A stretch of DNA of 64,000 nucleotides from Mobilisporobacter senegalensis (GCF_003752155.1 NZ_RJVG01000013.1:1-64000), one strand, 5' to 3'. Counted from the stretch's first letter, positions 1 through 8,895 are shown. The notes: a model not told the origin generated them from the letters alone. Numbers and translations: made by a program.

Positions 1-223
1 GTTAGTTTAATCTTAACTTCAAAATTAACGTTAGCTAATTTTTCCGTTTCCTTTAGTTCTCACTAAAGTTTACTGTTTTTAGGTTGTGTCCAATTCTCAT
101 TGAACACGGTTCGTTTTATTACTGAAATTCTTTTTATTTAGAATTTTCAGGGTTGTTTCACTGTTTAGTTATCAATGTTCTTTGTGTTCCTCTGACAGGC
201 CCTCTGGCGCGTCAGCAAAAATG
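1..223 (-). promoter_or_regulatory. putative rRNA operon leader (5' untranslated region)
   Basis: No open frame is present here. Read on the minus strand, the stretch follows directly from the consensus promoter at 224-252 and runs out of the window at position 1. It contains AACATTGATAACTAAACAG, which resembles the boxA-proximal and spacer sequences that flank 16S and 23S genes in Clostridia. The rRNA gene itself would lie left of the window, so this is an inference from promoter strength and leader character. Confidence 0.5.
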
Positions 224-252
224 ATTATAGCATCATCAAAAGACGATGTCAA
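224..252 (-). promoter_or_regulatory. perfect-consensus sigma-A promoter (rrn type)
   Basis: On the minus strand a TTGACA box (247-252) and a TATAAT box (224-229) are separated by exactly 17 bp. Both hexamers match the housekeeping consensus at all positions. The stretch upstream (253-301) is almost pure A/T with A and T runs, like an UP element. Such promoters are typical of stable RNA operons, and transcription would leave the window to the left. Confidence 0.8.
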
Positions 253-301
253 CACCTTTTCAAATATTATGTACATTTTTTTTAATATTATGTCTAAATT
301 T

Positions 302-997
302 CTAAAATAGCACTTTCGCCATATTGGTTATTACACTTAAAAGCAAATTATTGTCATAAATCATCATTAAAAAACTGCTTTCATTAATCAGCTTATAAAT
401 GTCTCCACCCCATTCGCTTCCTCCAAAGCAAGTCAGCAAAATACACAGCACCCATATTACCACCAGCCCGTGTATTAATCCAATAATAAATCCGGCACTT
501 TTATTGAGGCCATTGATTATTGGCAATTTACTAATTAGATCTAATGTATTTGAAATCAGGAAAAGGGCAATATTTATTATTAGAAATGTTAATATAAAAG
601 AAAGCGCATTGATAATGACACAAGTAAGATAATTATTTACATATTCCTTAAAACTATTAATTGCCAATGCTTTATATACTTCCCCATTATTATTTTCTAT
701 CAGAGCATTTTTAAGAGAGTTTGGCAATGACAGCTCTTTTATATCTTCAACTTGTTCTGTCACTGTTCCATCTTCTTTTTCAACTTCCACGATTTTTGAG
801 ACTGCTCCTGAAATATAGGAATATATTTTTTCATTATTTTGAAGGGCCTTGCTAATATAAGGACTAAATGTTGAGGTTAAGAACAATGCAAATATCAGAG
901 AAAAAAGGGTAAATACAGTTTTGATAAATCCTTCTCTTTTTCCTTTAAATCCATAGAATATTAGTATTGCAAGAACTACTACTACTAACCAATTCAT
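302..997 (-). CDS. CvpA family membrane protein
   Basis: This 231-residue protein has four hydrophobic segments, near residues 3-20, 27-47, 128-150 and 165-190. The short basic loop GFKGKREGF after the first helix is typical of the CvpA/colicin V production family. An extracytoplasmic loop at about residues 50-125 carries the polar sequence. Family members are small integral membrane proteins linked to biofilm or cell-envelope processes, but no exact function is known here. Its ATG overlaps the stop codon of the upstream DUF5711-type gene by one base (TAATG), so the two are probably translationally coupled. Confidence 0.8.
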   Translation of the reverse strand: MNWLVVVVLAILIFYGFKGKREGFIKTVFTLFSLIFALFLTSTFSPYISKALQNNEKIYSYISGAVSKIVEVEKEDGTVTEQVEDIKELSLPNSLKNALIENNNGEVYKALAINSFKEYVNNYLTCVIINALSFILTFLIINIALFLISNTLDLISKLPIINGLNKSAGFIIGLIHGLVVIWVLCILLTCFGGSEWGGDIYKLINESSFLMMIYDNNLLLSVITNMAKVLF

Positions 998-2187
998 TAT
1001 TCGTTATCCTCCATTAGCTTTATTTCTTTTATATTCACGTCATCTATCAAATAATATTTATTTAATTTGTTCATAGGATAAATATAAGATATATTTTTAT
1101 CAAAGGTTCCATGGAACTTTTCGTTTCCGTTCACCCTAAGAATATAGCATTCTAAATTTGTTTTAAATATAATATCATTCCCATAAATAGCCACATTTTC
1201 ATAATCGTAATCCACCGTTTTATCCAAGATTTTTTTACCCTTTAAATCATACACCAGGATTTTATACTTTTCGGAACCCTCGAGATTTTCAAGGATAAAT
1301 CCAATACGTTCTTCATCGTAAAATATACTTCTGATCTCTGATTTAAAAGTTTCTTCATAAATCGTCTTAGGTTGTTCCTTCATAGAATATAATGTGAATT
1401 TATTTTCTGCAAATGCACAAACAATATTATTAGTGATGAATTCCACTTTAGGAACGATTACTTGCTTATATACAAACATGCCAACTATATTATTAATTGC
1501 ATTTTCGCCCACTTCACTAAAACTGTAGAAAGTAACCGCATTTTCTGTTACTCCATTTTTTGTAGACAAATAACTTGTCACTAATTTGGTCCCATCCTCT
1601 GATATATCAATATCAATTGGGTATCCATCCTCAGTTGAAGTTTTTAAATCATTCAATAAAGGTTTAGATGTATCATACGGGTAGTATATACTTATGATAT
1701 TTGCATTCTTGTCCTGCAATAATACCGCAACAACTCCTTGTTTTGCTACCTTAACCTGCAGAATTGGAAGGAGCGTCTCTACTTTTCCCGCTTTTCCCTT
1801 ATTATCAAAAACATAGAGATTTTTACTGCCTATATCTGCAACAGCAACATAATCTCCGCATATATCCGCTTTTGGTTCCTTCATATCATATGTACTATTC
1901 CAAATTACATTGCCTTTGTTGTCAAGTGCAGAAGCTCCATCTCTACTATATTTCAATAACTTATTTCCATATTTTAAATATTTAACAGTATTGCTATCTG
2001 CTCTTTCTGTTGAAGATAAAGTTTTATATGTGCTATAGCTCTTATGAGCTATGGAATAAAAAATATATATTGAAAAAATAAGAGCTATTAGGATAATAAT
2101 ACTGATAAATATCTTAAAAGTTCTCTTGTTTTGCTTTTTATTTATGTTTTTATTTCCATCATCTAAAAGTTCTTTGAATCTTGCCAT
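997..2187 (-). CDS. DUF5711-type membrane-anchored beta-propeller protein
   Basis: The N-terminus (about residues 1-22) is basic and polar, followed by one transmembrane helix near 26-46 and a long extracytoplasmic domain. That domain contains repeated strand-rich blocks of the form 'ALDNKGNVIWN', 'LYVFDNKGKAG' and 'ILVYDLKGKKILD', as in PQQ/WD-like propellers. The layout resembles the DUF5711 family of Clostridia, whose function is not known. The ATG at 2187 is chosen over an in-frame TTG one codon earlier. The gene heads a two-gene operon with the CvpA gene, and its roughly 190-nt leader is highly structured (see 2262-2374). Confidence 0.65.
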   Translation of the reverse strand: MARFKELLDDGNKNINKKQNKRTFKIFISIIILIALIFSIYIFYSIAHKSYSTYKTLSSTERADSNTVKYLKYGNKLLKYSRDGASALDNKGNVIWNSTYDMKEPKADICGDYVAVADIGSKNLYVFDNKGKAGKVETLLPILQVKVAKQGVVAVLLQDKNANIISIYYPYDTSKPLLNDLKTSTEDGYPIDIDISEDGTKLVTSYLSTKNGVTENAVTFYSFSEVGENAINNIVGMFVYKQVIVPKVEFITNNIVCAFAENKFTLYSMKEQPKTIYEETFKSEIRSIFYDEERIGFILENLEGSEKYKILVYDLKGKKILDKTVDYDYENVAIYGNDIIFKTNLECYILRVNGNEKFHGTFDKNISYIYPMNKLNKYYLIDDVNIKEIKLMEDNE

Positions 2188-2261
2188 CAATTATAAACCT
2201 ACTTTCGTTTATCTTACGCTTTTTATGGTCCCGTTATAAGTTAATACAATATACAAGCAGA

Positions 2262-2374
2262 TTAGGCTCAAAAACTTCGTTTTTTCGCTTACGTTGCTCC
2301 TGCTAATACAAAAATGCTTCACATTTTTGTCCCGTGAGCAATTTTACTCTTGCGAGCAAGTAAAATTGCTTTCA
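2262..2374 (-). repeat. three inverted repeats in the leader of the DUF5711 gene
   Basis: Three hairpins lie between promoter and gene. GCAATTTTACT pairs with AGTAAAATTGC, with an outer GTGA/TCAC pairing (about 2335-2374). ACAAAAATG pairs with CATTTTTGT (about 2308-2331). A run of A residues closed by C-GAA-G pairs with a T run (about 2268-2292). On the minus, transcribed strand the two smaller hairpins have GAAG-containing loops. This layout recurs upstream of the histidine kinase gene (41.7-41.9 kb) and mtnN (54.9 kb). Confidence 0.65.
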
Positions 2375-2379
2375 CGAGT

Positions 2380-2407
2380 ATTATACCTTATTTTGGGGAA
2401 AGTGCAA
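2380..2407 (-). promoter_or_regulatory. sigma-A promoter for the DUF5711-CvpA operon
   Basis: A TTGCAC box (2402-2407) and a perfect TATAAT box (2380-2385) lie 16 bp apart on the minus strand. The -10 box continues as TATAATACTCGTGAA, a 15-mer found again at 31623-31637. Confidence 0.6.
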
Positions 2408-2440
2408 ACTACGAAATCCTAGGTTATATTTACTATAAAA

Positions 2441-3754
2441 TTACGGAAGTCTGATTTTTTGGCCAATCAGGATCTTATCTTGATCCTCTATATTATTCGC
2501 TGCCATAATTTCGTCCACATAATCAGATGTCTTGTAATATTTCATACTTATTGATATTAACGAATCACCTGATTTTATTGTATGATATTTGGGCTTGGCG
2601 GTTGTCTGTTTTGAAGTAGTTTCTTTCTCTTCCTTTTTTTCGTTGGTTTCTTTATCCTGGGATGTATCTTCTTTTGATTCCTCCTCTTTTTTAGTCGATT
2701 CATTTGAATCCTTCGTTGTGTCTTTTGAAGAGTCTTTCTCCTCATCTACTTTAGAAGCGGTTGATTCCTCTGATGTTTTTTTAGAAGAATCATTTTCTTT
2801 CTCATACTCTTCTTTTAATTTATCAATTTCTCCAGACATTGTCTCCACTTCAGTAACTTTTTCTTTTTCTTCTTCCTCTTCCATTTGAGTTGCTTCTTCT
2901 ATTGGCAGATCTTTCTGTTCTCCAATCACATAGTCAGAGATTGTATTTAATGTCTTCTCTATTTTTTGCATTTGGTCATAATTGTTTAACATAGTTGCTC
3001 CAATTACCAATACTACAACTGCAAGAACAGTACTTGCTGCATATAACAGATTTACTACATTCCCCTGTTCTTTCTCCGGTTTATTCTCTTTTTTACTCTC
3101 GATAATATGTCTTATTTCTTTTATTGCTTTATCTTCATAGCCTGCGTCTATGCTGTTAGCTTTCTTGTTTTCTACCATGTAGTTCTGCATTTCTTCATTT
3201 CTCTCATAATATATGTAATAACCCGATTGCCTGCACAATTTATTATTATTAAAGACATGAAAAGCTTCCTCTTTTTCTATACTATCATACATTAAAAGAG
3301 CTTTATCCTGGCCTGCAAAATTATCTACATGAACTTTTAACAGCTGATCTGTAGTATCCAGTGTCATCCCTGGTTTCGATACATACCATCCCACAATTTC
3401 TACATCATCAAAATACTTTTTTACATCATCATATATATTCGTCCAGATTTCATTGGTAAATGCCGTCTGTGTCTCAATATCAACCCCGATTGCTTCCACT
3501 GCCCCACTGATGAATATACTTTTGCCTCCATCTATTTTAATGAACTGACCAAGCAAGACAGCAACTTTATAATGGCTATAATCCTTCATAGCCAGTTGCC
3601 TTACATAAGTCATTACATAATCTTCAATATATATTTTTCTTGAGTTGTCAGGTTGTCCTATTTGCCTTATATTCTTTGGCATACGAAACATTATATTTGA
3701 ATTGTTCCAATTTTTTTCACCCTTTTTTTCATTACTATATATACTTTCTATCAT
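2441..3754 (-). CDS. degenerate MPN (Mov34)-like domain, TM helix and C-terminal LysM
   Basis: The 437-residue protein has four parts. Residues about 42-192 resemble an MPN/JAB fold: 'KVAVLLGQF' as the early strand, then 'EIVGWYVSKPG' at 119-129 in place of the JAMM 'GWYHSHPG', followed by 'ALLMYDS'. Both metal-binding histidines are replaced (Val125 and Lys127), so this would be a non-catalytic MPN-minus module. A transmembrane helix spans about 233-254. Residues 255-390 are a highly charged Glu/Lys/Ser/Thr linker. A LysM peptidoglycan-binding domain fills about 392-437. The predicted topology is cytoplasmic MPN and external LysM. LysM and the helix are certain; the MPN match is by eye only. 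Confidence 0.65.
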   Translation of the reverse strand: MIESIYSNEKKGEKNWNNSNIMFRMPKNIRQIGQPDNSRKIYIEDYVMTYVRQLAMKDYSHYKVAVLLGQFIKIDGGKSIFISGAVEAIGVDIETQTAFTNEIWTNIYDDVKKYFDDVEIVGWYVSKPGMTLDTTDQLLKVHVDNFAGQDKALLMYDSIEKEEAFHVFNNNKLCRQSGYYIYYERNEEMQNYMVENKKANSIDAGYEDKAIKEIRHIIESKKENKPEKEQGNVVNLLYAASTVLAVVVLVIGATMLNNYDQMQKIEKTLNTISDYVIGEQKDLPIEEATQMEEEEEKEKVTEVETMSGEIDKLKEEYEKENDSSKKTSEESTASKVDEEKDSSKDTTKDSNESTKKEEESKEDTSQDKETNEKKEEKETTSKQTTAKPKYHTIKSGDSLISISMKYYKTSDYVDEIMAANNIEDQDKILIGQKIRLP

Positions 3755-4025
3755 TTCCCTCTTCCTTTCCTATGTAGTTTACCTACTTGTCCTTATAGAT
3801 ATCCTAGCATAGAAAGTTTAATATTTTTGTCAAATCTGGATATTTTCCCCTTAAAGTTTTCTACCTTTTACCAAATAATATCCATTAAGAATTTATATTT
3901 CGAAAATATTATTGATTTTTAAATTCTATAAATAGACAAAGCAAAATAATTTTAGGCATGCTGTGTAAAATTACTAATATTAGGCAATACTTTTCCTATC
4001 AAGTTTAGATATTTAGAGGTGTAGA
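3755..4025. other. intergenic region between divergent genes
   Basis: This 271-bp AT-rich stretch separates the minus-strand MPN-like/LysM gene from plus-strand yyaC, so promoters for both should lie here. A purine-rich ribosome binding site (GGAAGAGGG) precedes the LysM gene. I could not identify a convincing sigma-A or sporulation sigma promoter for yyaC. Confidence 0.5.
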
Positions 4026-4589
4026 ATGAACTATTGTTTGGAGAACAAAAAGAAGACGTACTATTTTAATGCTTTAGAAAATCTGAGTGCTTTTCATTTT
4101 AGCAAAGCCCTTACAGAATTATTACAGAAGTATATGAATAGAAATACCAAAATCGTTTTTTTATGTATTGGTTCTGATCGTGCAACTGGCGATAGTCTAG
4201 GTCCTATCATAGGATATAAATTATCAAAAATGAATTATCATAATTGTAAGGTATATGGAACTCTTGAAAGTCCGGTACATGCAAACAATCTTGCCCAAAC
4301 GATTGAATCCATACAAGCAAACCATAAGAATTCATTAGTTGTGGCAATTGATGCATCCCTTGGAACCCGAAATCATATTGGCTATATTACACTTGGGGAA
4401 GGTTCATTAAAACCAGGGTCTGGTGTTGAAAAAATTTTGCCGGAAGTAGGGGATATTCATATTACCGGAATTGTAAATTTATCTGGTATCTTTGACAATA
4501 TGCTGCTGCAAACTACGAGATTGAATGTGGTTATGAAATTAGCTGACTGTATCAGCCTTGGGATTAAATTTAGTATGTTGGGATTATAA
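4026..4589 (+). CDS. yyaC: YyaC-type sporulation protein (GPR-like fold)
   Basis: The 187-residue protein carries the signature blocks of the YyaC family: 'CIGSDRATGDSLGP' (about residues 47-60), 'VYGTLESPVHANNL' (78-91), 'VVAIDASLG' (about 107-115) and the C-terminal 'LKPGSGVEKILPEVGDIHITG'. The family is related to the GPR spore protease and to hydrogenase maturation proteases and is made during sporulation. Its exact substrate is not known. The length matches the family. It is monocistronic and ends at a bidirectional terminator shared with the convergent downstream gene. Confidence 0.85.
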   Translation: MNYCLENKKKTYYFNALENLSAFHFSKALTELLQKYMNRNTKIVFLCIGSDRATGDSLGPIIGYKLSKMNYHNCKVYGTLESPVHANNLAQTIESIQANHKNSLVVAIDASLGTRNHIGYITLGEGSLKPGSGVEKILPEVGDIHITGIVNLSGIFDNMLLQTTRLNVVMKLADCISLGIKFSMLGL

Positions 4590-4641
4590 GGTTGAAGGAG
4601 ATCTTTCAGCCCTGATTTAAGAAAGTAAAATGATTAATAGC

Positions 4642-4702
4642 AAAAGTGCTGCTGCAAAATAGTTTCATTTAGTCTGAACACTGATTTTGCAGCAGCACTT
4701 TT
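4642..4702. terminator. bidirectional rho-independent terminator
   Basis: A 19-bp perfect inverted repeat (4642-4660 and 4684-4702, core AGTGCTGCTGCA) is flanked by A and T runs. It separates the convergent yyaC and coiled-coil genes and can stop transcription from both sides. Confidence 0.85.
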
Positions 4703-4720
4703 AATTTCATAATGTCTTCG

Positions 4721-5824
4721 TTAATGATTCCCTTCCTGTTCCCAGGCAGCCAAACCTTCAGATACCGTTGTTAATCCTTGGCTTTGCATAAGTTGAATGA
4801 TTCCATCCATCTTCTCTACTCTTAAAAATTCTTTCCCTATGTAGGCTTCATAATTATTCGCCATATATAAAGTTATCTCTTTGATTTTAGTATCATATTG
4901 ATTCATTTCATTATGTGATTTTTCATAATTAAGATTTAAATCATTAAGTTCTTCCTGATACTTTGCCTTGATTTCAGTTACGATCACTAATTTAGTTGTA
5001 TCTTCAAAATTAAGGATAGCCTCCTGTTTTTGCTCTTCAATCTCTTTTAGAACTCCATCCAGTTCCATCATTTCCTGATTGATCTTATCAAGTCCGTATC
5101 GGCTTTCATCTTTATCTTTTAATATAGATTTTTTAATTGCTTTTATCTTTTTTCTATTGGCTCTAATCTGAATGCGCAATTGCTTCGCCTGAATAATACT
5201 ATCTAAATACTTTGATTTACTTATATTATTTATTAAAAGGTATAATCCACAGATAAGAATAATTGTCATAAAATAAATGGCAATCAAATAGATTATTTTT
5301 CTTTCCGGCAGCAGCCCGAAATAAATGCCACATGGGATACCTATAAAAGCAATCATTATTAAAGCTAAAATTATTATAATATCCTTAAAACTGCTTGGAA
5401 AATATAGAGAATAATATAGATTACTATTATAAATTCCAGGAATTTTGTTTTCCTTAAATATATTTTTAATATTTATGAAAAGCTTTTTATTTTCTTCCAC
5501 AAGTTCCCCTGTCTCATCTTCAATTCTTTCTGAAACCTTTGCGTTCTTTATTTTTTCTTTTTTATTCTGTACCTTTTTCATTTTAATTTTTATTTTTTCT
5601 ATTTGTTCATCAAAGGTCTTCTCTATTTCATCTTTTCTTTTTTTTAATGTAATGGTTATTTCATCCTGGATATCTCTCTCTTTTGATTCAATTCCTTTTT
5701 CTAATTTCTTTTCTTCTATGGCTAATTGCTCTGCATTTTCTTTATAACCATTTAATTCTAATAACTTTTCTTTGACTGTATTAAGAGCTTCAATTCCTTC
5801 TGACAATATATTCGTATTTTCCAT
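4721..5824 (-). CDS. coiled-coil membrane protein of unknown function
   Basis: The 367-residue protein begins with a long heptad-like, Lys/Glu-rich coiled coil (about residues 15-115). Two transmembrane helices follow at about 148-170 and 178-200, separated by a short loop. A second coiled coil spans about 205-325. A basic cluster 'LRIQIRANRKKIKAIKKS' follows the second helix. Both coiled coils are predicted to be cytoplasmic. I do not recognise a family. It is a single gene between two terminators, next to yyaC and fbp, which says little about its job. Confidence 0.6.
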   Translation of the reverse strand: MENTNILSEGIEALNTVKEKLLELNGYKENAEQLAIEEKKLEKGIESKERDIQDEITITLKKRKDEIEKTFDEQIEKIKIKMKKVQNKKEKIKNAKVSERIEDETGELVEENKKLFINIKNIFKENKIPGIYNSNLYYSLYFPSSFKDIIIILALIMIAFIGIPCGIYFGLLPERKIIYLIAIYFMTIILICGLYLLINNISKSKYLDSIIQAKQLRIQIRANRKKIKAIKKSILKDKDESRYGLDKINQEMMELDGVLKEIEEQKQEAILNFEDTTKLVIVTEIKAKYQEELNDLNLNYEKSHNEMNQYDTKIKEITLYMANNYEAYIGKEFLRVEKMDGIIQLMQSQGLTTVSEGLAAWEQEGNH

Positions 5825-6071
5825 CGTTTATCCCACCTTAAAATTGGTCTTTGATTACCTCCTCATTTTACCAAATTTTGAGCTTTTAAACAATCAAAAT
5901 ATAATTCTGTCTAAAATATAAATAACACTTTATATTTATTTAAGAAATTGACAGACACATTAATATTTTTTTAAGAGTTTGTACACAGTTTAGTCACATC
6001 TTTTTACTATAATAATTCTTGTAAGAGATTTTCATACATTTGAAATACTCCCCCCCTCTCATTAGCCTCAG
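5825..6071. other. intergenic region, nothing recognised
   Basis: This AT-rich 247-bp gap holds the upstream region of the coiled-coil gene on the minus strand, with a short run of C residues at about 6051-6057. I saw no open frame, RNA gene or convincing promoter pair. Confidence 0.4.
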
Positions 6072-6113
6072 AAAAGGGTTGGACAGATATTAAAATATTT
6101 GTCCAACCCTTTT
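6072..6113 (-). terminator. terminator of the ung-fbp operon
   Basis: A long stem (AAAAGGGTTGGACA with its complement, extended by an ATAT pairing) lies immediately after the fbp stop codon and ends in a TTTTCT tract on the minus strand. Confidence 0.85.
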
Positions 6114-8075
6114 CTATTTTTTGTTTTCTTTTATTAAACCATTATGATATGCATTTAACAGTTCTTCTAATCCATTAATTCTTTCCATAATATCTTTCCC
6201 AATATCGGTATCCTTTACAAATCTTCTGATATTAGCTCGCTCTACAATTAAAGTATCCGAATGAATATCACTTTCATTTGCAATTACTTCTTCTTTGGAT
6301 GTAAATGGTTCGTGGGATATAAGTCGAAGCCCATATGAATTATATATTAAAGTATATCCCGCAATACCTGTCTTTGCCTGATATGACTTGGAAAATCCTC
6401 CATCGATAATTAAAAGCTTTCCATTGCATTTGATGGGACTTTCCCCCTTTTTTAATTCCACAGGCATATGACCATTAATAATATGTGTATCTGTCGTATC
6501 TAATCCAAACTCTTTTAATATCTGATTTACAATCTCTTCTTTCTCAAATAAATTGTAATAATAGTTTTTCTTTTCTCTTTGAATCTCTTTATCTGTTAAA
6601 AAATATCGTTCAAAGGTCGCCATCTTTTCTTTTCCATATACAGGAGAGTTTTCATTGGACCAGATGTACCATATAATATCCTGGCCGAATGTTTTTTCCT
6701 CTTTATTATCATAGGCATAATAACCTTTGCGGATATTATATTCCAGTACATCATATAGTTTCTTTCCGCTATAATAATATTCCCCTATCTCTACCTCACG
6801 AAACGTTCCATCTTCATTTAAAGGAACACAGCCATGATATAAAAGATTATTATTATATACAAGATAAAGGCTGCCTTTCGCAAGAAGAAAACGGATGTGC
6901 CGCTGCAATTTCTCGCAATTTATAAATGCCTGCTTCAAGCGCTGCATCAATTTTACTTCGTCCTCTGAAAGTTCATATGGATTGTTCCAATCTATCGTTG
7001 GAAAATTAGTATCCTTCAGTTCGTATTCTTTTTCATTGTAAACCAATATCTTCTTTGATAAATCTATCTTATCAAGCAGCAACCTGTCTTCCATTTTGAA
7101 TTCCTGTCTTTTTTGAATGATCTGACCTTCTAATTTAAATTGGATGATAGCAATTGCCTTATGCATTTTTCTCTCTAATTCTAATTCATTTTGATTAAAA
7201 AGCATTTTATTTTGTTCCACCTGGAAAGCATTACAAGGATCATCTCCATAGATTTCTCCTGCAAAAGTGGCCAATGGAATTAAATTAATACCATAACCGT
7301 CTTCTAATGTATCCAGATTCCCATGCTTTGCAGAAATACGAATCACATTGGCTATGCAGGCAAGGTGCCCTGAAGCTGCACCCATCCACAATATATCATG
7401 ATTTCCCCATTGAATATCTACAGAATGATATTTCATTAGTGTATCCATTATAACATGAGGACCAGGACCTCTGTCGAAAATGTCCCCAATAATATGGAGA
7501 TGATCGATCACTAATCGCTGAATAAGATCGCATAATGCAATAATAAAGTCGTCTGCCTTACCGATTCTTATAATAGTTGCTATAATTTCATTATAATAGG
7601 CTTCCTTATTCTGAATATCAGCTTTCTCATTTAATAGTTCTTCAATTACATATGCAAAATCTCTAGGTAATGCTTTTCTCACTTTGGAACGGGTATATTT
7701 GGTAGAAACCATTCTACTGATTTGAATTAAACGATTAAAGGTAATTTTATACCAATCTTCCAGACAATCTTCTTCTTTTCGAATGAGTTTCAATTTCTCT
7801 TCCGGATAATAAATCAGGGAAGCCAGACTTTTCTTATCTTTATTGCTTAAGGTATTTCCATAAGCCACATCGATTTTATTCTTAATCGCACCAGACCCAT
7901 TCTTTAATATATGTATAAACTGTTCATATTCTCCATGAATGTCTGAAATAAAATGTTCTGTTCCTTTGGGAAGATTAAGTATTGATTGTAAATTAATTAT
8001 CTCCGTACATGCCTCTCCCACACTGGAATATTGTATTGCCATACTTTTTAGATACTTCATTGTTAAGCTGTCCAT
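6114..8075 (-). CDS. fbp: class III fructose-1,6-bisphosphatase
   Basis: This enzyme hydrolyses fructose-1,6-bisphosphate to fructose-6-phosphate in gluconeogenesis. The 653-residue length fits the Firmicutes class III type. Metallophosphatase motifs are visible: 'SDIHGEY' (Asp45, His47), 'GDIFDRGPGP' (197-206), 'WGNHDILWMG' (223-232) and, near the C-terminus, 'INGHMPVE' and 'IDGGFSK'. It lies 40 nt downstream of ung on the same strand, so the two probably form an operon. The product is cytosolic and metal dependent. The class I and II enzymes have no such calcineurin-like motifs. Confidence 0.93.
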   Translation of the reverse strand: MDSLTMKYLKSMAIQYSSVGEACTEIINLQSILNLPKGTEHFISDIHGEYEQFIHILKNGSGAIKNKIDVAYGNTLSNKDKKSLASLIYYPEEKLKLIRKEEDCLEDWYKITFNRLIQISRMVSTKYTRSKVRKALPRDFAYVIEELLNEKADIQNKEAYYNEIIATIIRIGKADDFIIALCDLIQRLVIDHLHIIGDIFDRGPGPHVIMDTLMKYHSVDIQWGNHDILWMGAASGHLACIANVIRISAKHGNLDTLEDGYGINLIPLATFAGEIYGDDPCNAFQVEQNKMLFNQNELELERKMHKAIAIIQFKLEGQIIQKRQEFKMEDRLLLDKIDLSKKILVYNEKEYELKDTNFPTIDWNNPYELSEDEVKLMQRLKQAFINCEKLQRHIRFLLAKGSLYLVYNNNLLYHGCVPLNEDGTFREVEIGEYYYSGKKLYDVLEYNIRKGYYAYDNKEEKTFGQDIIWYIWSNENSPVYGKEKMATFERYFLTDKEIQREKKNYYYNLFEKEEIVNQILKEFGLDTTDTHIINGHMPVELKKGESPIKCNGKLLIIDGGFSKSYQAKTGIAGYTLIYNSYGLRLISHEPFTSKEEVIANESDIHSDTLIVERANIRRFVKDTDIGKDIMERINGLEELLNAYHNGLIKENKK

Positions 8076-8115
8076 ATTTTACCTCCAAAAGTTTTCTAAA
8101 ACCTTTTCTTTATGG

Positions 8116-8793
8116 CTAAATATTCTCTATCTGCCAATCAATTGGCCCTATTCCATTTTCTTTTAAAAATTCATTTGCCTTACTAAAATGCTTACATCCA
8201 AAAAATCCTCTATAAGCAGACAATGGACTTGGATGAGGAGCTCTCAGTATTAGATGTTTCGGATTCGTTAACATGGGAATTTTACTCTGTGCAGGTTTTC
8301 CCCACAGAAAATACACGATTGGTCTGTCCTGTTCATTGACTGCCCTTATCACTGCATCTGTAAACTGCTCCCATCCTTTTCCCTGATGAGAATTGGCTTG
8401 ATGTGCTCTTACTGTGAGAACAGTATTCAATAAAAGTACTCCTTGGTCTGCCCATTTTTTCAGATAGCCATTATTAGGAATATAACATCCCAAATCATCA
8501 GAAAGCTCTTGATATATATTCTGCAGTGAAGGAGGAATTTCTTTCTGATCCGGCAGGACAGAGAAACTCATCCCATGGGCCTGACGTTCATTATGATATG
8601 GATCCTGTCCAAGTAATACAACTTTTACTTCACTTAACGGAGTCAGGTGAAAAGCATTAAAAATATCATCGGAAGGAGGATAAACCACTGCCGTACTATA
8701 TTCCTTTTTCACAAAATAAAAAAGTTCTTTATAATAATTTTTACTAAATTCATTATGCAATGAAGCCAGCCAGTCATTTTGAATCATAGCCAT
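8116..8793 (-). CDS. ung: uracil-DNA glycosylase (family 1)
   Basis: Ung removes uracil from DNA to start base excision repair. The 225-residue protein has the water-activating motif 'GQDPYHN' (62-68, catalytic Asp64), 'LLNTVLTV' (121-128) and the minor-groove intercalation loop 'HPSPLSAYRG' (His187). The length is normal for the family. It is followed closely by fbp, an unrelated metabolic gene, so the grouping looks positional rather than functional. Confidence 0.95.
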   Translation of the reverse strand: MAMIQNDWLASLHNEFSKNYYKELFYFVKKEYSTAVVYPPSDDIFNAFHLTPLSEVKVVLLGQDPYHNERQAHGMSFSVLPDQKEIPPSLQNIYQELSDDLGCYIPNNGYLKKWADQGVLLLNTVLTVRAHQANSHQGKGWEQFTDAVIRAVNEQDRPIVYFLWGKPAQSKIPMLTNPKHLILRAPHPSPLSAYRGFFGCKHFSKANEFLKENGIGPIDWQIENI

Positions 8794-8823
8794 ATTTATT
8801 ACTCATCTCCCTTATATCTGTAA

Positions 8824-8860
8824 ACCACAAGAAACACCCTTGGGAAGTTTCTTTGTGGTT
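8824..8860. terminator. inverted repeat between a GNAT remnant and ung
   Basis: AACCACAA-GAAAC pairs with GTTTC-TTTGTGGTT around an 11-nt loop. There is no clear U tract on either strand, so terminator activity is possible but weakly supported. Confidence 0.4.
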
Positions 8861-8895
8861 ATTGTCGTAAAATTTTTAATCTCGCCTTGATTTTA

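Noticed and set aside
2262-2374. Insertion sequence end or MITE
   Set aside because: No transposase, no target-site duplication seen, and the structure lies exactly between promoter and gene. A palindromic repeat origin remains possible.
8824-8860. Strong terminator reading of the palindrome
   Set aside because: Stem present but no U tract on either strand; listed only with low confidence.
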